Origin: an uncultured Sterolibacterium sp.
GTDB lineage: Bacteria; Pseudomonadota; Gammaproteobacteria; Burkholderiales; Rhodocyclaceae
NCBI GenBank assembly: GCA_903904605.1
Contig: CAIVDC010000008.1
Span: forward strand, 118,849-182,848
DNA: 64,000 bases
Direction: 5' to 3'
The notes beneath the pieces are model-generated. The model did not search any database, had not been told where the DNA came from, and saw only the letters and a list, made by a program, of their open reading frames with translations. Below are positions 53,408 through 62,528 of the stretch, piece after piece. Each line of letters starts with the position of its first letter. Positions within the stretch are counted from its first letter, which is position 1. The position numbers were made by a program, and so were the translations under genes.

Positions 53408-54625
53408 ATGAACGTTTCCCGGATAATCTGCCTGCTCGGTCTCGCGTGCACCGGCTTCGCCGGTTCTTCCGCGTTGGCCGCTGAGCCCATCGCCATCGGT
53501 ATCAGCATCGCCGAGTCGCCGCCCGGATCGGTGGTCCAGGGAACCCAGGTCAAGGACGCCGTCGAGATCGTCAAGGACATGGTCAACGCCAAGGGCGGCG
53601 TGCTCGGCCGCCCGATCAGGCTGATCTACGAGGACAACCAGGGCATCCCGGAAAAGGGCCGCGCCGCGACCGAGAAACTGATCACCAAGGACAAGGTGGT
53701 GGCCATCGCCGGCGGCCACCAGAGCTCCGTCTGCCTGGCCGAAATCGAGGTCGCGCATCGCTACAACACCCCTTACATCAACACCAACTGCTGGTCCGAC
53801 GACGTCCGCAAGAAGGGCTATCCGCAGGTCTTCAACCCCGCCAACTACAATACCCGCGTCTCTTCGGCGATGACCGACACGATCATCGCGATGGGCGTGA
53901 AAAGCGTCGTGGCCTTTGCCGAGAACACCGATTACGGCATCGGCCAGGCCAAGATTACGGGGGAAATGCTGAAGGCCAGGGCGCCCGGCGTCAGCTACAA
54001 GTACGAAACGGTGGACCGCGCCGGCAAGGATTTCACCCCGGCCATCCTGCCCCTGCGCGCCAACCCGCCCGACATGGTGATCACCATCATGCTGCCGCCG
54101 GCCGCCTACATCGTCATGAACCAGCTCTACGAACAGGGTGTGGCCCCCAGCGCCAAGACCTGGCTGTACGACGGCTCGGGGCTGGCCGACTATCCGGACT
54201 TCTGGCAGAACGTCAAGGAGGCCGGCAAGTACATGATCTCCTTCGCCCTATACCATCCGCAGATGGCGATGCCGCAGATCGGCAAGGACGTCGCGGCCGA
54301 GTACATGAAGCGCACCAAGAACGAACCGAACCGGCTGATCTTCCAGGCGGCGGATTCGCTGCTCCTGATCGTCGATGCCATCAAGCAGGCCAAGAGCACC
54401 GATTCGGCGGCCATCATCAAGGCGCTGCAGACCATGAAGTTTTCCGGGGTGCGCGGTCCCTTCCAGTTCGGAAAAGAGCCCGGCTACGGCTACCAGCAGT
54501 GGGTGGACATTCCCTTCGTGAATTACCAGCTCACCGAAGTCAACCAGCCGATTTCCAAGACCAACCTGATCCAGGCGCCGGGGAAAGCTCTGGACGTGAA
54601 GAAGCTGGTCAGGCCGCCGAAGTAG
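53408..54625 (+). CDS. Liv-type ABC transporter substrate-binding protein (operon 2)
   Basis: A 405-residue periplasmic binding protein with signal peptide (MNVSRIICLLGLACTGFAG, cleavage near SALAA). The fold begins EPIAIGISIAESPPGSVVQG and has VVAIAGGHQSSVCLAEIEVA and SVVAFAENTDYGIGQAKI, typical of the amide/urea/amino-acid group. The ribosome-binding site AAGGAGG sits directly on the first ATG, so the second ATG (six bases later) is the real start. An amidase follows, so the ligand may be an amide. Confidence 0.88.
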   Translation: MNVSRIICLLGLACTGFAGSSALAAEPIAIGISIAESPPGSVVQGTQVKDAVEIVKDMVNAKGGVLGRPIRLIYEDNQGIPEKGRAATEKLITKDKVVAIAGGHQSSVCLAEIEVAHRYNTPYINTNCWSDDVRKKGYPQVFNPANYNTRVSSAMTDTIIAMGVKSVVAFAENTDYGIGQAKITGEMLKARAPGVSYKYETVDRAGKDFTPAILPLRANPPDMVITIMLPPAAYIVMNQLYEQGVAPSAKTWLYDGSGLADYPDFWQNVKEAGKYMISFALYHPQMAMPQIGKDVAAEYMKRTKNEPNRLIFQAADSLLLIVDAIKQAKSTDSAAIIKALQTMKFSGVRGPFQFGKEPGYGYQQWVDIPFVNYQLTEVNQPISKTNLIQAPGKALDVKKLVRPPK

Positions 54626-54673
54626 TCATCCCGCCCGCACCGAGGATCGGTGCGGGCGTCTTTCGGACAAGAC

Positions 54674-56125
54674 ATGATTGATTTGCGCACTGCGCTGATC
54701 GGCTACGCCGACTGGCTGGGTTATGGCCATGCCGACCGGGCGGATGCCTGGCTTGCCCGCCTGGAAATCAACCGGCCGGAACTCGCGCTCTTCCGCGCCG
54801 AGAAGACCCCCCCCTGTGCCGCCTATCGTCCTGCGGTCACCGGGCTCGATCCGGCCGCCGGCCTTTCGTCCGGATCGCTGCCGCCTGCCGATGCCGGGCA
54901 AGCCCTGGCGCGGGCCGGACGCGACGAATGGCATGCCTTCAACTGGACGCCCGATACCTTGCCGGCGCACGGACCGGGTTTTCTTGCCGGCGTGCCGGTC
55001 GCAATAAAGGATCTGATGGCAGTGGCCGGGGCGCCGCTCTCCGGCGGCAGTGCGGCCGTCGATGGACTGCGGGCCGAGCAGGACGCAGAAGTCGTGGCTC
55101 GGCTGAAGCAGGCTGGCGCGGTGATCATCGGCACGACCAATCTCCATGAACTGGCCTACGGCATCACCAGCGACAATCCGCATTTCGGCAGGGTGATCAA
55201 TCCTGTCGCGCCCGACCGCATCCCGGGCGGATCGAGCGGCGGATCGGCTGCCGCGATCGCCGCCGGCATCGTACGCTGCGCGCTGGGCACAGACACCGCC
55301 GGCTCGATCCGCATTCCGGCAGCCTGTTGCGGCGTCGTCGGTTTCAAGCCGAGCTATGACGCCTTGCCGCGCGCGGGTGTCATGGATCTCGCGCCCTCGC
55401 TCGATCATGTCGGACCGCTCGGCCGCTCGGTCGATGATTGCGCCGCGCTGTTCGCGGCGATGCTGGATCTTCCGGCGGTGCCGCAGTGGACCTTGCCCGA
55501 CCTGTCGGGATTGACGGTCGCCCGCCTCGCCGGCTATTTCGACGAACCGCTCGACGGTGCCGTGCGGGACGCACTGGAGTCGGCGCTGAAGGCCCTCGCC
55601 GCCGACGGCGCGACGTGCATCGAACGATCGATCGAAGGCATCGCGGCGGCGGCGGCGATACAGTTCAACACGATCTGCGCCGAAGCCACCGAGGTCCATG
55701 GCGAGCGCCTGCAGCAGCGCGGCCACCAGTTGGGTGAGGATGTCCGCGTCAGGCTGGAGGTCGGCCACTTCCTGCCCGGCCACTGGTACCTCAAGGCGCA
55801 GCGCCTGCGGAACCAGTTGCAGGAGCGCTTCGCCGGCCTGTTCTGCGAGACGGATCTGCTGATCTGCCCGACCCTGCGCACGCCGCCGCCCCTCGTGGGC
55901 GCCGGCCAGGTCGAGATCGATGGCCGTCCTTATCCGCTACACACCGCCGTCACGCAATTGACCATGCCTTTCAACCTGACCGGGCTGCCGGCGATCTCCG
56001 TGCCCTGGCGTCCGAGCCCAGAAGGGCTGCGGGGTTTGCCGATAGGCCTGCAGATCATCGGCCGGCGCGGCGCCGACTGGCAGGTCCTGGCGGCGGCGAG
56101 ACGGCTCGAAGCGATCAGGCCCTAG
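54674..56125 (+). CDS. Amidase (amidase-signature family)
   Basis: Amidase-signature enzymes hydrolyse amide bonds with a Ser-cisSer-Lys triad. The lysine is in VPVAIKDLMAVAG, the cis-Ser in GGSSGGSAAAIAAG and the nucleophile Ser in GTDTAGSIRIPAACC. The 483-residue length is normal. The gene lies between the Liv binding protein and livH, so a substrate imported by this transporter is probably deamidated. AtzE/AtzF, GatA-like and urea-amide hydrolases share the fold. The ATG follows GGACAAGAC, a weak ribosome-binding site. Confidence 0.9.
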   Translation: MIDLRTALIGYADWLGYGHADRADAWLARLEINRPELALFRAEKTPPCAAYRPAVTGLDPAAGLSSGSLPPADAGQALARAGRDEWHAFNWTPDTLPAHGPGFLAGVPVAIKDLMAVAGAPLSGGSAAVDGLRAEQDAEVVARLKQAGAVIIGTTNLHELAYGITSDNPHFGRVINPVAPDRIPGGSSGGSAAAIAAGIVRCALGTDTAGSIRIPAACCGVVGFKPSYDALPRAGVMDLAPSLDHVGPLGRSVDDCAALFAAMLDLPAVPQWTLPDLSGLTVARLAGYFDEPLDGAVRDALESALKALAADGATCIERSIEGIAAAAAIQFNTICAEATEVHGERLQQRGHQLGEDVRVRLEVGHFLPGHWYLKAQRLRNQLQERFAGLFCETDLLICPTLRTPPPLVGAGQVEIDGRPYPLHTAVTQLTMPFNLTGLPAISVPWRPSPEGLRGLPIGLQIIGRRGADWQVLAAARRLEAIRP

Positions 56126-56126
56126 C

Positions 56127-57017
56127 ATGCTGGCGGTCGACCTCCTGGTCAATGGCCTGATCTTCGGGCTGTTCTACGCCCTGATGGCGGTCGGCCTGGC
56201 GATGATTTTCGGCGTATTGAAGGTTGTTAACTTCGCCCACGGCGAGTTCTACATGATCGGCTCCTACGCCTATGTGCTGATCGCCCTGAAGCTCGGCATC
56301 CCGCCCTGGCTCGCCCTGCTCCTGGCGGCCCTGACCGGGGGGGCGCTGGGCTGGCTGGTTGAACGGCTTTTGATGCGCCCGCTTTACGTCGGTCACGGCG
56401 ACTGGAGCATCGCCAAGGATGAATACGCCGTGGTCGTCACTTTCGGGCTCTCGCTGCTGCTCGTCAACCTGGTCGATAAGATCGTCGGGCCCTACCCGTT
56501 TCGCGGCCCGGTGCTGATCGAGACGGCCCGCTTTCAGCTTGGGCCGGTGATGTTGAACGGCCAGAAGTTGATCGCCGCAGGCGTTTCGCTCGGCCTCCTG
56601 ATCGGCCTGGCCCTGTTCATCAAGCGCTCGCTGTGGGGGCGGCAGATTCAGGCGGTGGCGCAAAACCGCCTGGGCGCCTCGCTCGCCGGAATCGATGCGA
56701 CCAAGACCACCAGCCTGGTGTTCGTGATCTCCGGCATGATGGCGGCGCTGGCCGGCGCCCTGCTCGCCCCCTTGATCAATCCGGGTCCCGATGTCGGCGC
56801 CTTCCCGGCGATCAAGTCCTACGTGATCGTGGTGCTCGGCGGCATGGGCTCGATCTGGGGCGGGATGGCTGCGGCGCTGATCCTGGGTGTCTGCGAATCC
56901 TTTTTCGCTGTCTATGTTTCCTACGCCTACCGGGATGCCTTCGGCCTGATACTCCTGATCCTGGTGCTGCTCGTCCGGCCCCAGGGAATGTTCGGCGAGA
57001 AGGGGCGGGAAGTGTGA
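56127..57017 (+). CDS. livH: Branched-chain-type ABC permease LivH (operon 2)
   Basis: A 296-residue permease beginning one base after the amidase stop. Membrane helices include NGLIFGLFYALMAVGLAMIF and the family loop IFGVLKVVNFAHGEFYMIGS. AVAQNRLGASLAGIDATKT is the ATPase-contact region. It overlaps livM by four bases. Its parts match the first operon's LivH in fold but are clearly diverged. Confidence 0.94.
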   Translation: MLAVDLLVNGLIFGLFYALMAVGLAMIFGVLKVVNFAHGEFYMIGSYAYVLIALKLGIPPWLALLLAALTGGALGWLVERLLMRPLYVGHGDWSIAKDEYAVVVTFGLSLLLVNLVDKIVGPYPFRGPVLIETARFQLGPVMLNGQKLIAAGVSLGLLIGLALFIKRSLWGRQIQAVAQNRLGASLAGIDATKTTSLVFVISGMMAALAGALLAPLINPGPDVGAFPAIKSYVIVVLGGMGSIWGGMAAALILGVCESFFAVYVSYAYRDAFGLILLILVLLVRPQGMFGEKGREV

Positions 57018-57991
57018 GCAGGGTGACGACCACGAGCGATGCCGGCAATCTCTGGGTCAATCGGCTGCGCCGGGATTTCCGCGCGTCCCTGGCGCTGCTG
57101 GCGCTCCTGTCGCTGGCGCCGCTCGTCGTAACCACTCCCTATTCCCTGGGCATCCTCATCGTCAGCATCTATTTCGCCCTGCTGGCCCTGGGATGGAATC
57201 TGCTCGCCGGATTCACCGGACAGTTTTCGCTGGCACCGGCCGCTTTCGCGATGCTCGGCGCCTACACCACGGCCTTGCTCGACTATCACCTGAAGGCTCC
57301 CCTCGCCGTCGGCATTCCGGCCGCCATCATCGGCACCGCCCTGCTCGGCTGGCTGCTGGGCAAGGTGGTGCTGCGCCTCAAGGGTCCCTACTTATCCCTG
57401 ACGACCTTATCTTTCGCCGAGATCGCGCGTGTCGTCATCGGCAACTCGGTCGAGTTCACCCGCGGCGACCAGGGTCTCAACGTCCCCACGCTATTCGAGA
57501 GCCGCGTCGGCTATTACTATCTTTTCCTGGCGGTCCTGCTGTCGGTGCTCATCGTTCTCTACCTGCTGATGAAAAGCCGGACCGGACGTTTCTGGCTGGC
57601 CATCCGGGACGACGCGACGGGTGCTGCGAGCCGGGGCATCGACGTGGTGCGCTACAAAACCCTGGCCTTCGCCTTATCCTGCGCCATCTGCGGTCTCGCC
57701 GGTTCCCTCTACGGCACCTTCAGCCAACTGGTCAGCCCGGAACTGGGACTTCTGATGCAGACCGGCCTGGTCATCTCGATGGTCGTGATCGGCGGCATGG
57801 GCACGCTCACCGGGCCCGTCGTCGGCGCCCTGCTGGTCTACCTCGCTTCCGAGTGGTTGCGCGACTTCGGCAACATCCAGATGATCGTGTTTGCCGCCGC
57901 CGTCATTCTCTTCGCGCGTTTTCTGCGCACCGGCTTGTGGGGTCTGGCCGGCCGGCGCTTCCGCCGTCAGTCCGCGAGCGGCAAGACATGA
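57014..57991 (+). CDS. livM: Branched-chain-type ABC permease LivM (operon 2)
   Basis: A 325-residue permease. The GTG start overlaps the livH stop (GTGA), and a second GTG lies three codons later. Helices and family stretches are WNLLAGFTGQFSLAPAAFAM, SLTTLSFAEIARVVIGNSVE and VVIGGMGTLTGPVVGALLVY. The stop overlaps the livG ATG by four bases. Unlike in the first operon, no ATPase is fused to it. Confidence 0.93.
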   Translation: MSRVTTTSDAGNLWVNRLRRDFRASLALLALLSLAPLVVTTPYSLGILIVSIYFALLALGWNLLAGFTGQFSLAPAAFAMLGAYTTALLDYHLKAPLAVGIPAAIIGTALLGWLLGKVVLRLKGPYLSLTTLSFAEIARVVIGNSVEFTRGDQGLNVPTLFESRVGYYYLFLAVLLSVLIVLYLLMKSRTGRFWLAIRDDATGAASRGIDVVRYKTLAFALSCAICGLAGSLYGTFSQLVSPELGLLMQTGLVISMVVIGGMGTLTGPVVGALLVYLASEWLRDFGNIQMIVFAAAVILFARFLRTGLWGLAGRRFRRQSASGKT

Positions 57992-58710
57992 GCGTGCTCA
58001 GAACGGAAGGACTGCAGAAACATTTTGGCGGCATCAGTGCCGTCGCAGACTGCAGCATCGCTGTCGAACCGGGAGAGATCCTCGGCCTGATCGGACCGAA
58101 CGGTTCGGGCAAGACCAGCTTGCTCAATATCCTGTCCGGCTTCCTGGCGCCCGATGCCGGCTCGGTCTGGCTTGCCGAAGAAGTCGTGACCGGCATGACG
58201 CCGGTGCAACTGGCCAGGCGCGGCCTGTTGCGGATGTTCCAGATGACCAGGGTGTTCACGCGGATAACGGTCGTCGACAACATGCTCACGGCAGGACTGG
58301 CGCTGGGCCTTTCCGAGCGCGAAGCCGAACGACGGACGGAAAGCCTGCTCGATGAACTGGCGCTCGCCCAAGTCCGCTATCTCGATGCCGGGCAGTTGTC
58401 GGGCGGGCAGAAGAAGCTCCTGGAGTTCGGCATGTGTTTCATCGAGCCGCCGCGGATCGCGCTGCTCGACGAGCCCTTCGCGGCAGTCCATCCGGTGATG
58501 CGCGAAGCCATGGCCGGATTCATCAGGCGGCGCCATGCGCTGGGACAGACTTTCATCCTGGTCAGCCACGACATGCCGATCATCGTGGACCTTTGCCCGC
58601 GCGCGGTCTGCATGAACGCCGGACGGGTGATCGCTTCGGGCGCCACGCGCACGGTATTGCAGAGCGCCGCCGTGATCGAAGCTTATCTGGCGGCGAGCGC
58701 CGATGTCTGA
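57988..58710 (+). CDS. livG: Branched-chain-type ABC ATPase LivG (operon 2)
   Basis: A 240-residue ATPase: Walker A GPNGSGKTSLLNILSG, signature LSGGQKKLLEFGM, Walker B ALLDEPFAAVHPV and switch His in LVSHDMPIIVDL. All catalytic motifs are intact. It is coupled to livM and livF by overlapping starts. The D-loop region (FAAVHPVMREAM) differs from the usual LAGVNP but this lies outside the catalytic core. Confidence 0.94.
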   Translation: MSVLRTEGLQKHFGGISAVADCSIAVEPGEILGLIGPNGSGKTSLLNILSGFLAPDAGSVWLAEEVVTGMTPVQLARRGLLRMFQMTRVFTRITVVDNMLTAGLALGLSEREAERRTESLLDELALAQVRYLDAGQLSGGQKKLLEFGMCFIEPPRIALLDEPFAAVHPVMREAMAGFIRRRHALGQTFILVSHDMPIIVDLCPRAVCMNAGRVIASGATRTVLQSAAVIEAYLAASADV

Positions 58711-59437
58711 ACCGCTGCTGAAACTCGAGCGCGTGACCGCCGGCTATGCCGAAGACATCGACGTGCTCTGCGAGGTCTCGCTCACCGTGCACAGCGGCCA
58801 GGTGAGCGGTCTGATCGGCTTGAACGGCGCAGGAAAATCGACCGTGGTCAAGACCATTTGCGGCTTCCTCAAGCCGAAGTCGGGAACGATCGAATTCATG
58901 GGCGAGCCGATCGCCGGCATCGCCCCGCATCGACTCATCGACCGCGGCATCAGCTACATACCCCAGGAGTCCAGCCTCTTTCCCTATCTGACGGTGGAGG
59001 AAAATCTCCTCCTGCCGCTGCAAAGCCGCGCGGCCAAATTCGCCCACCTGATGAAGAAACGTTATGAAGAAGTCCTCGCCGCCTTCCCGGTCATCGGGCA
59101 AAGGCGTCAGGCGCAGGCGGGGGATCTGTCCGGCGGGCAGCAAAAACAGGTCGAATTCGCCAAGGTATGGCTGCAACTGCCGAGCCTGTGCCTGATCGAC
59201 GAGCCCTCGATCGGACTGTCGCCGATCGTGGCCGAGGAAGTCTTCGTCTGGATCGAGAAATTCTCGCGGGCCGGAATGGGGGTTCTGCTGATCGACCACA
59301 ACGTCAGGCGCGTGGTGCGCATGTCCGACCAGGTCAATGTCCTGAGCCTGGGACGAATCACGGCATCCGGGCGGCGCGAGGACTTCCAGGGCGATCTGCA
59401 CGAACAGGTGAGGCAGTGGCTGGGGCTGGATTTCTGA
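58703..59437 (+). CDS. livF: Branched-chain-type ABC ATPase LivF (operon 2)
   Basis: A 244-residue ATPase. Walker A GLNGAGKSTVVKTICG, signature LSGGQQKQVEFAK, Walker B LCLIDEPSIGLSP and IDHNVRRVVRMSD are intact. It overlaps livG by eight bases and closes the operon. Eight bases after its stop, an opposing fragment of a peroxiredoxin gene begins, so this end of the operon marks a rearrangement junction. Confidence 0.94.
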   Translation: MSEPLLKLERVTAGYAEDIDVLCEVSLTVHSGQVSGLIGLNGAGKSTVVKTICGFLKPKSGTIEFMGEPIAGIAPHRLIDRGISYIPQESSLFPYLTVEENLLLPLQSRAAKFAHLMKKRYEEVLAAFPVIGQRRQAQAGDLSGGQQKQVEFAKVWLQLPSLCLIDEPSIGLSPIVAEEVFVWIEKFSRAGMGVLLIDHNVRRVVRMSDQVNVLSLGRITASGRREDFQGDLHEQVRQWLGLDF

Positions 59438-59444
59438 CCGAGCG

Positions 59445-59567
59445 TCTGCCGCGAACCAGGTCGGCGAACTCGCAGGCTTTCGGCTCCGGAGTGCAGCCGG
59501 GGCTTTCCGATCCGATTATGTCGTTCAAGTGGTCGTCGGGCAAGCGGTCGCCGACGCTGATGCTCAT
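59445..59567 (-). pseudogene. N-terminal remnant of a peroxiredoxin (Prx5/AhpC-TSA type)
   Basis: About 41 codons are recognisable: VGDRLPDDHLNDII, PGCTPEPKACEFADLVRGR match the start of Prx5-type peroxiredoxins. AGAGG lies eight bases before the ATG, so the original start is preserved. The reading frame then continues as antisense to livF, without the catalytic Cys (PGAFTPTC) block. The gene was cut and the rest lost, apparently at the join with the Liv operon. The remaining gap to the next gene (59568-59816) holds no other gene. Confidence 0.75.
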
Positions 59568-59816
59568 GTTTCGCTACCTCTTCCGCAGCTTCGATTTGAT
59601 GGGGACAACGCCCGGCGCAGCGCACATTCTGAAGGACGCCAGGTCCCCCACCACTCGCCTGCGCGCAACAAATCGATACAATTCAGGTCCCGCAACTGAT
59701 TGAGCAAAAAGTCTGTGTTTCATAGCATCCTCGGGCATAATCCTGCCGATAGGTTCTTCCCAGCGATTCATTTTTGCGGAATCGCCGGACCGCCTCAATG
59801 AATTGAAGGAATTTGC

Positions 59817-61049
59817 ATGAAACGCCGTTCCATTCTTATTGCTTTCGTTGTCACCCTGCTCGTCGTGTCCGGCTGCGGTTCCAAGCTCGGCAGTTCCGCC
59901 AGCCCGCCAGGAGATCTCCAGATCACCCCCGGCGACAGCAGCGTCACGGCCACATGGACCATGCAACCGGGTGTCCAGTACTGGCTGTTGCTGGCCCAAG
60001 GAGACAACATATCGACCGACAACTGGACCTCGCAGCCAGGGGCAAGGACCGTGATCGGCGCGATCTCGCCGCAGCTGGTGCCGGGCCTGATCAATGGCCA
60101 GGTGTACTCCTTTGTCATGGACGCGCGGGTGAATGGCGGGCCGGCGGGGACCAGTTCCAACACGGTGGTGGCCACGCCGCGGCTGGCGGGCGCCATCTGG
60201 AAAGCCGGCAACAGCCTGGGCTCGATGAGCCTCACGGGCGTCGCCTTCGGCCCCGTCTTTGCCACGGTCGGGACCGGCGGCGCCATCTTTTCGAGCAGCG
60301 ACGGGCTCAACTGGACGCCCCAGGTCAATCCCTACCCCTCGGCCAACCTCAACGCAGTGCGCTATGCCGGCTACTATCTGGCGGTAGGCGCCTCCGGAAC
60401 GGTGCTGACCAGTCCCGACGCCGTAACCTGGACGCAGCAGGCGAGCGGCACGGGCAGCGACCTTTATGCCGTCGCGACCAACGGCGCCGGCGAGTTCGTT
60501 GCCACGGGGGCAAACGGCGCGATCATCTCCACCGGCAACGGCTCGACCTGGGGCACGGTACCGTCCGGGACCACTGCCAATCTGAATGCGGTGGCTTACG
60601 GCAACGGCGTCTACGTCGCGGTCGGCTCGAATGGCGCCATGCTCAACAGCACCGACGGGCTCAATTGGCAATCGGCAAGCTCGGCCACTTCGGCAAATCT
60701 TTATGGCATCGCTTATGGCAGCTTCATCTCGCCGATCACCGCCACGATCGTCACGGCCTTCGTCGCGGTGGGCGCCTCGGGCACCATCGTGACGAGCCCG
60801 GATGGATTCAACTGGACTTCGGAAGCGCCGGTGACCTCGACGACACTGACCGCGATCGACTTCGGCCGGCAGTTCGTTGCGGCCGGCAAGAACGGCGCGC
60901 TATTGACCAGTACCGACGGCGCCACCTGGGTGGTGCAGCCCCAGGCGCCCTACCCCACCCCGACGAGCAACACGCTCAACGCCGTCACGCATAACCTCTA
61001 TGGCTACGTGGCGGTGGGCATCGCGGGAACGAACCTGTCCTCGTTCTGA
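59817..61049 (+). CDS. Lipoprotein with FN3-like domain and beta-propeller-type repeats
   Basis: A 410-residue surface or periplasmic lipoprotein (signal peptide with lipobox VVSGC). Residues about 34-128 look like a fibronectin type III domain (GDLQITPGDSSVTATWTM). Then about five or six repeats of 40-50 residues follow the pattern TSPDAVTWTQQ - LYAVATN - GEFVATGANGAIIS, as in photosynthesis-factor YCF48/sialidase-like propellers. I recognise no catalytic residues. A binding or scaffold role at the cell surface is likely. It converges with the glycerate kinase gene, and the kinase's read-through frame would overlap its end. Confidence 0.75.
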   Translation: MKRRSILIAFVVTLLVVSGCGSKLGSSASPPGDLQITPGDSSVTATWTMQPGVQYWLLLAQGDNISTDNWTSQPGARTVIGAISPQLVPGLINGQVYSFVMDARVNGGPAGTSSNTVVATPRLAGAIWKAGNSLGSMSLTGVAFGPVFATVGTGGAIFSSSDGLNWTPQVNPYPSANLNAVRYAGYYLAVGASGTVLTSPDAVTWTQQASGTGSDLYAVATNGAGEFVATGANGAIISTGNGSTWGTVPSGTTANLNAVAYGNGVYVAVGSNGAMLNSTDGLNWQSASSATSANLYGIAYGSFISPITATIVTAFVAVGASGTIVTSPDGFNWTSEAPVTSTTLTAIDFGRQFVAAGKNGALLTSTDGATWVVQPQAPYPTPTSNTLNAVTHNLYGYVAVGIAGTNLSSF

Positions 61050-61186
61050 GTCCCTCGGGTCACCAGGATGGCGCGGAAATCGTTGACGTTGGTCATGGTC
61101 GGCCCGGTGACCACGGAGTCGCCGAGCGCCGCGAAAAAGCCATGGCCGTCGTTGTCCGCCAGGGCGTCCTGTGGCCGGATACGCTT
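61004..61186 (-). other. Read-through C-terminal segment of the glycerate 2-kinase
   Basis: In the same frame as the kinase and directly after its TAA, the sequence encodes RPQDALADNDGHGFF, then GDSVVTGPTMTNVNDFRAIL. That is the conserved end of glycerate 2-kinases. The frame ends at TAG inside the convergent lipoprotein gene. This shows that the upstream stop is premature and not the natural end. Confidence 0.7.
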
Positions 61187-62332
61187 TTAAAAGGCACGCG
61201 CCAGAGTGTCCGGACCGAGATAGGCGCCGGCGATCTCTTCCTGGCCATCGACCCCGTCGGTGTCGCCCGCCAAGGCATGGATGCCCGGCTCTCCGCCCAG
61301 GGCGATAGCCAAGGCCAGCAGAAATTCGACATTGCGCCCGCCGCGTCCCTGCCCTTTCACGGTGACCGTCGTCTCGCCGCCGGAGAGCAGGACGCAGGGC
61401 GGCGCGAAAGGCTGGCCGCGTCTGGCCACCTGCAGCGCAATCCCCGCCATGACCTTGGCGACGTCGCGCGCCTCGCCTTCGATCGCGTCGCCCAGGATAT
61501 GCACCGCCAGGCCGGCCCGGCGCGCCACCTCGGCGGCCGCTTCGAGCGCCATCTGTGGCGTGGCGACGATGCGTGTCTCTGCGCACGCCAGGCGGGGATC
61601 GCTCGGCTTGACCGACTCGCCGATGCCGCGCTCGAGAACATCGAGCACCCGGTGCGAAGCCTCGATGCCATAGCGCCGGAGGATCTCCAGCGCATCGGCG
61701 CAGGTCGTGGGGTCGGCCACGGTCGGACCGGAGGCGATGTCGATCGGATCGTCGCCGGGCACATCGGAAATCAGCAGGGTCAATACCCGCGCCGGATGGC
61801 AGGCCGCGGCGAGGCGCCCGCCCTTGATTGCCGAGAGGTGGCGGCGGACGCAATTGATCTCGCTGATGCGGGCACCTGAGCCGAGCAGGGCGCGACTGAC
61901 TTGCTGCTTGTCGGCAAGGCTGAGTCCTTCGACCGGCAGCGGCAGAAGCGCCGAGCCGCCGCCCGAGATCAGGCACAGGACCCGGTCGTCCGGCCCGAGT
62001 CCGCCGACCATTTCGAGCATCCGGCGCGCCGCGGCCTGCCCGGCCTCGTCGGGAACCGGATGGGCGGCCAGCGCGATCTCGATGCGTCGACAAGGCACGT
62101 CGTAGCCGTAGCGCGTGACGACAAGACCTGAGAGCGGGCCGGTCCAGTGCTCCTCGACGACCTGCGCCATGGCCGCCGAAGCCTTGCCCGCGCCGATGAC
62201 GATCAGCCGCCCCGCCGGCCGAGTTGGCAGATGCGGCGGCACGCACCGCGACGGCTGGGCGGAAGCGATCGCCTGCGCGAACATCTCGCGCAGGAGCGCA
62301 GCGGGCTCCGCGGGCGGCCTCGGCTCAGTCAT
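61187..62332 (-). CDS. Glycerate 2-kinase (MOFRL family), interrupted by an in-frame stop
   Basis: Glycerate 2-kinase makes 2-phosphoglycerate from glycerate using ATP. The 381-residue product has the family motifs IVIGAGKASAAMAQVVEEHW, LISGGGSALLPLP, CVRRHLSAIKGGRLA, ISDVPGDDPIDIASGPT and SGGETTVTV, LAGDTDGVDGQ. It ends at TAA in an oddly A+T-rich TTTTAAAAG. The expected C-terminus (NDGHGFF...TNVNDFRAIL) follows in the same frame, and the count of residues between conserved blocks matches if the stop replaces one amino acid. The gene is therefore a fresh nonsense mutant, a read-through case, or a sequence error. Loss of the last domain probably abolishes activity. Confidence 0.85.
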   Translation of the reverse strand: MTEPRPPAEPAALLREMFAQAIASAQPSRCVPPHLPTRPAGRLIVIGAGKASAAMAQVVEEHWTGPLSGLVVTRYGYDVPCRRIEIALAAHPVPDEAGQAAARRMLEMVGGLGPDDRVLCLISGGGSALLPLPVEGLSLADKQQVSRALLGSGARISEINCVRRHLSAIKGGRLAAACHPARVLTLLISDVPGDDPIDIASGPTVADPTTCADALEILRRYGIEASHRVLDVLERGIGESVKPSDPRLACAETRIVATPQMALEAAAEVARRAGLAVHILGDAIEGEARDVAKVMAGIALQVARRGQPFAPPCVLLSGGETTVTVKGQGRGGRNVEFLLALAIALGGEPGIHALAGDTDGVDGQEEIAGAYLGPDTLARAF

Positions 62333-62528
62333 TCAGGAATGGCACCATGGTTTCCCCGATCCCGGGTGATTTCGACGCAGCAACTGACGAACGATGCACC
62401 CGCGTATTTCAATCCTACCTTCCAACGCGATGTTACTATGGGGCCGTAAGGATCGCACTCCGGGCGGACCAGAGCCTGGACGCTGGCCAGCCAGGGAGCT
62501 GGGTCCCGGCGGGGTTGCACGCGGTTTA

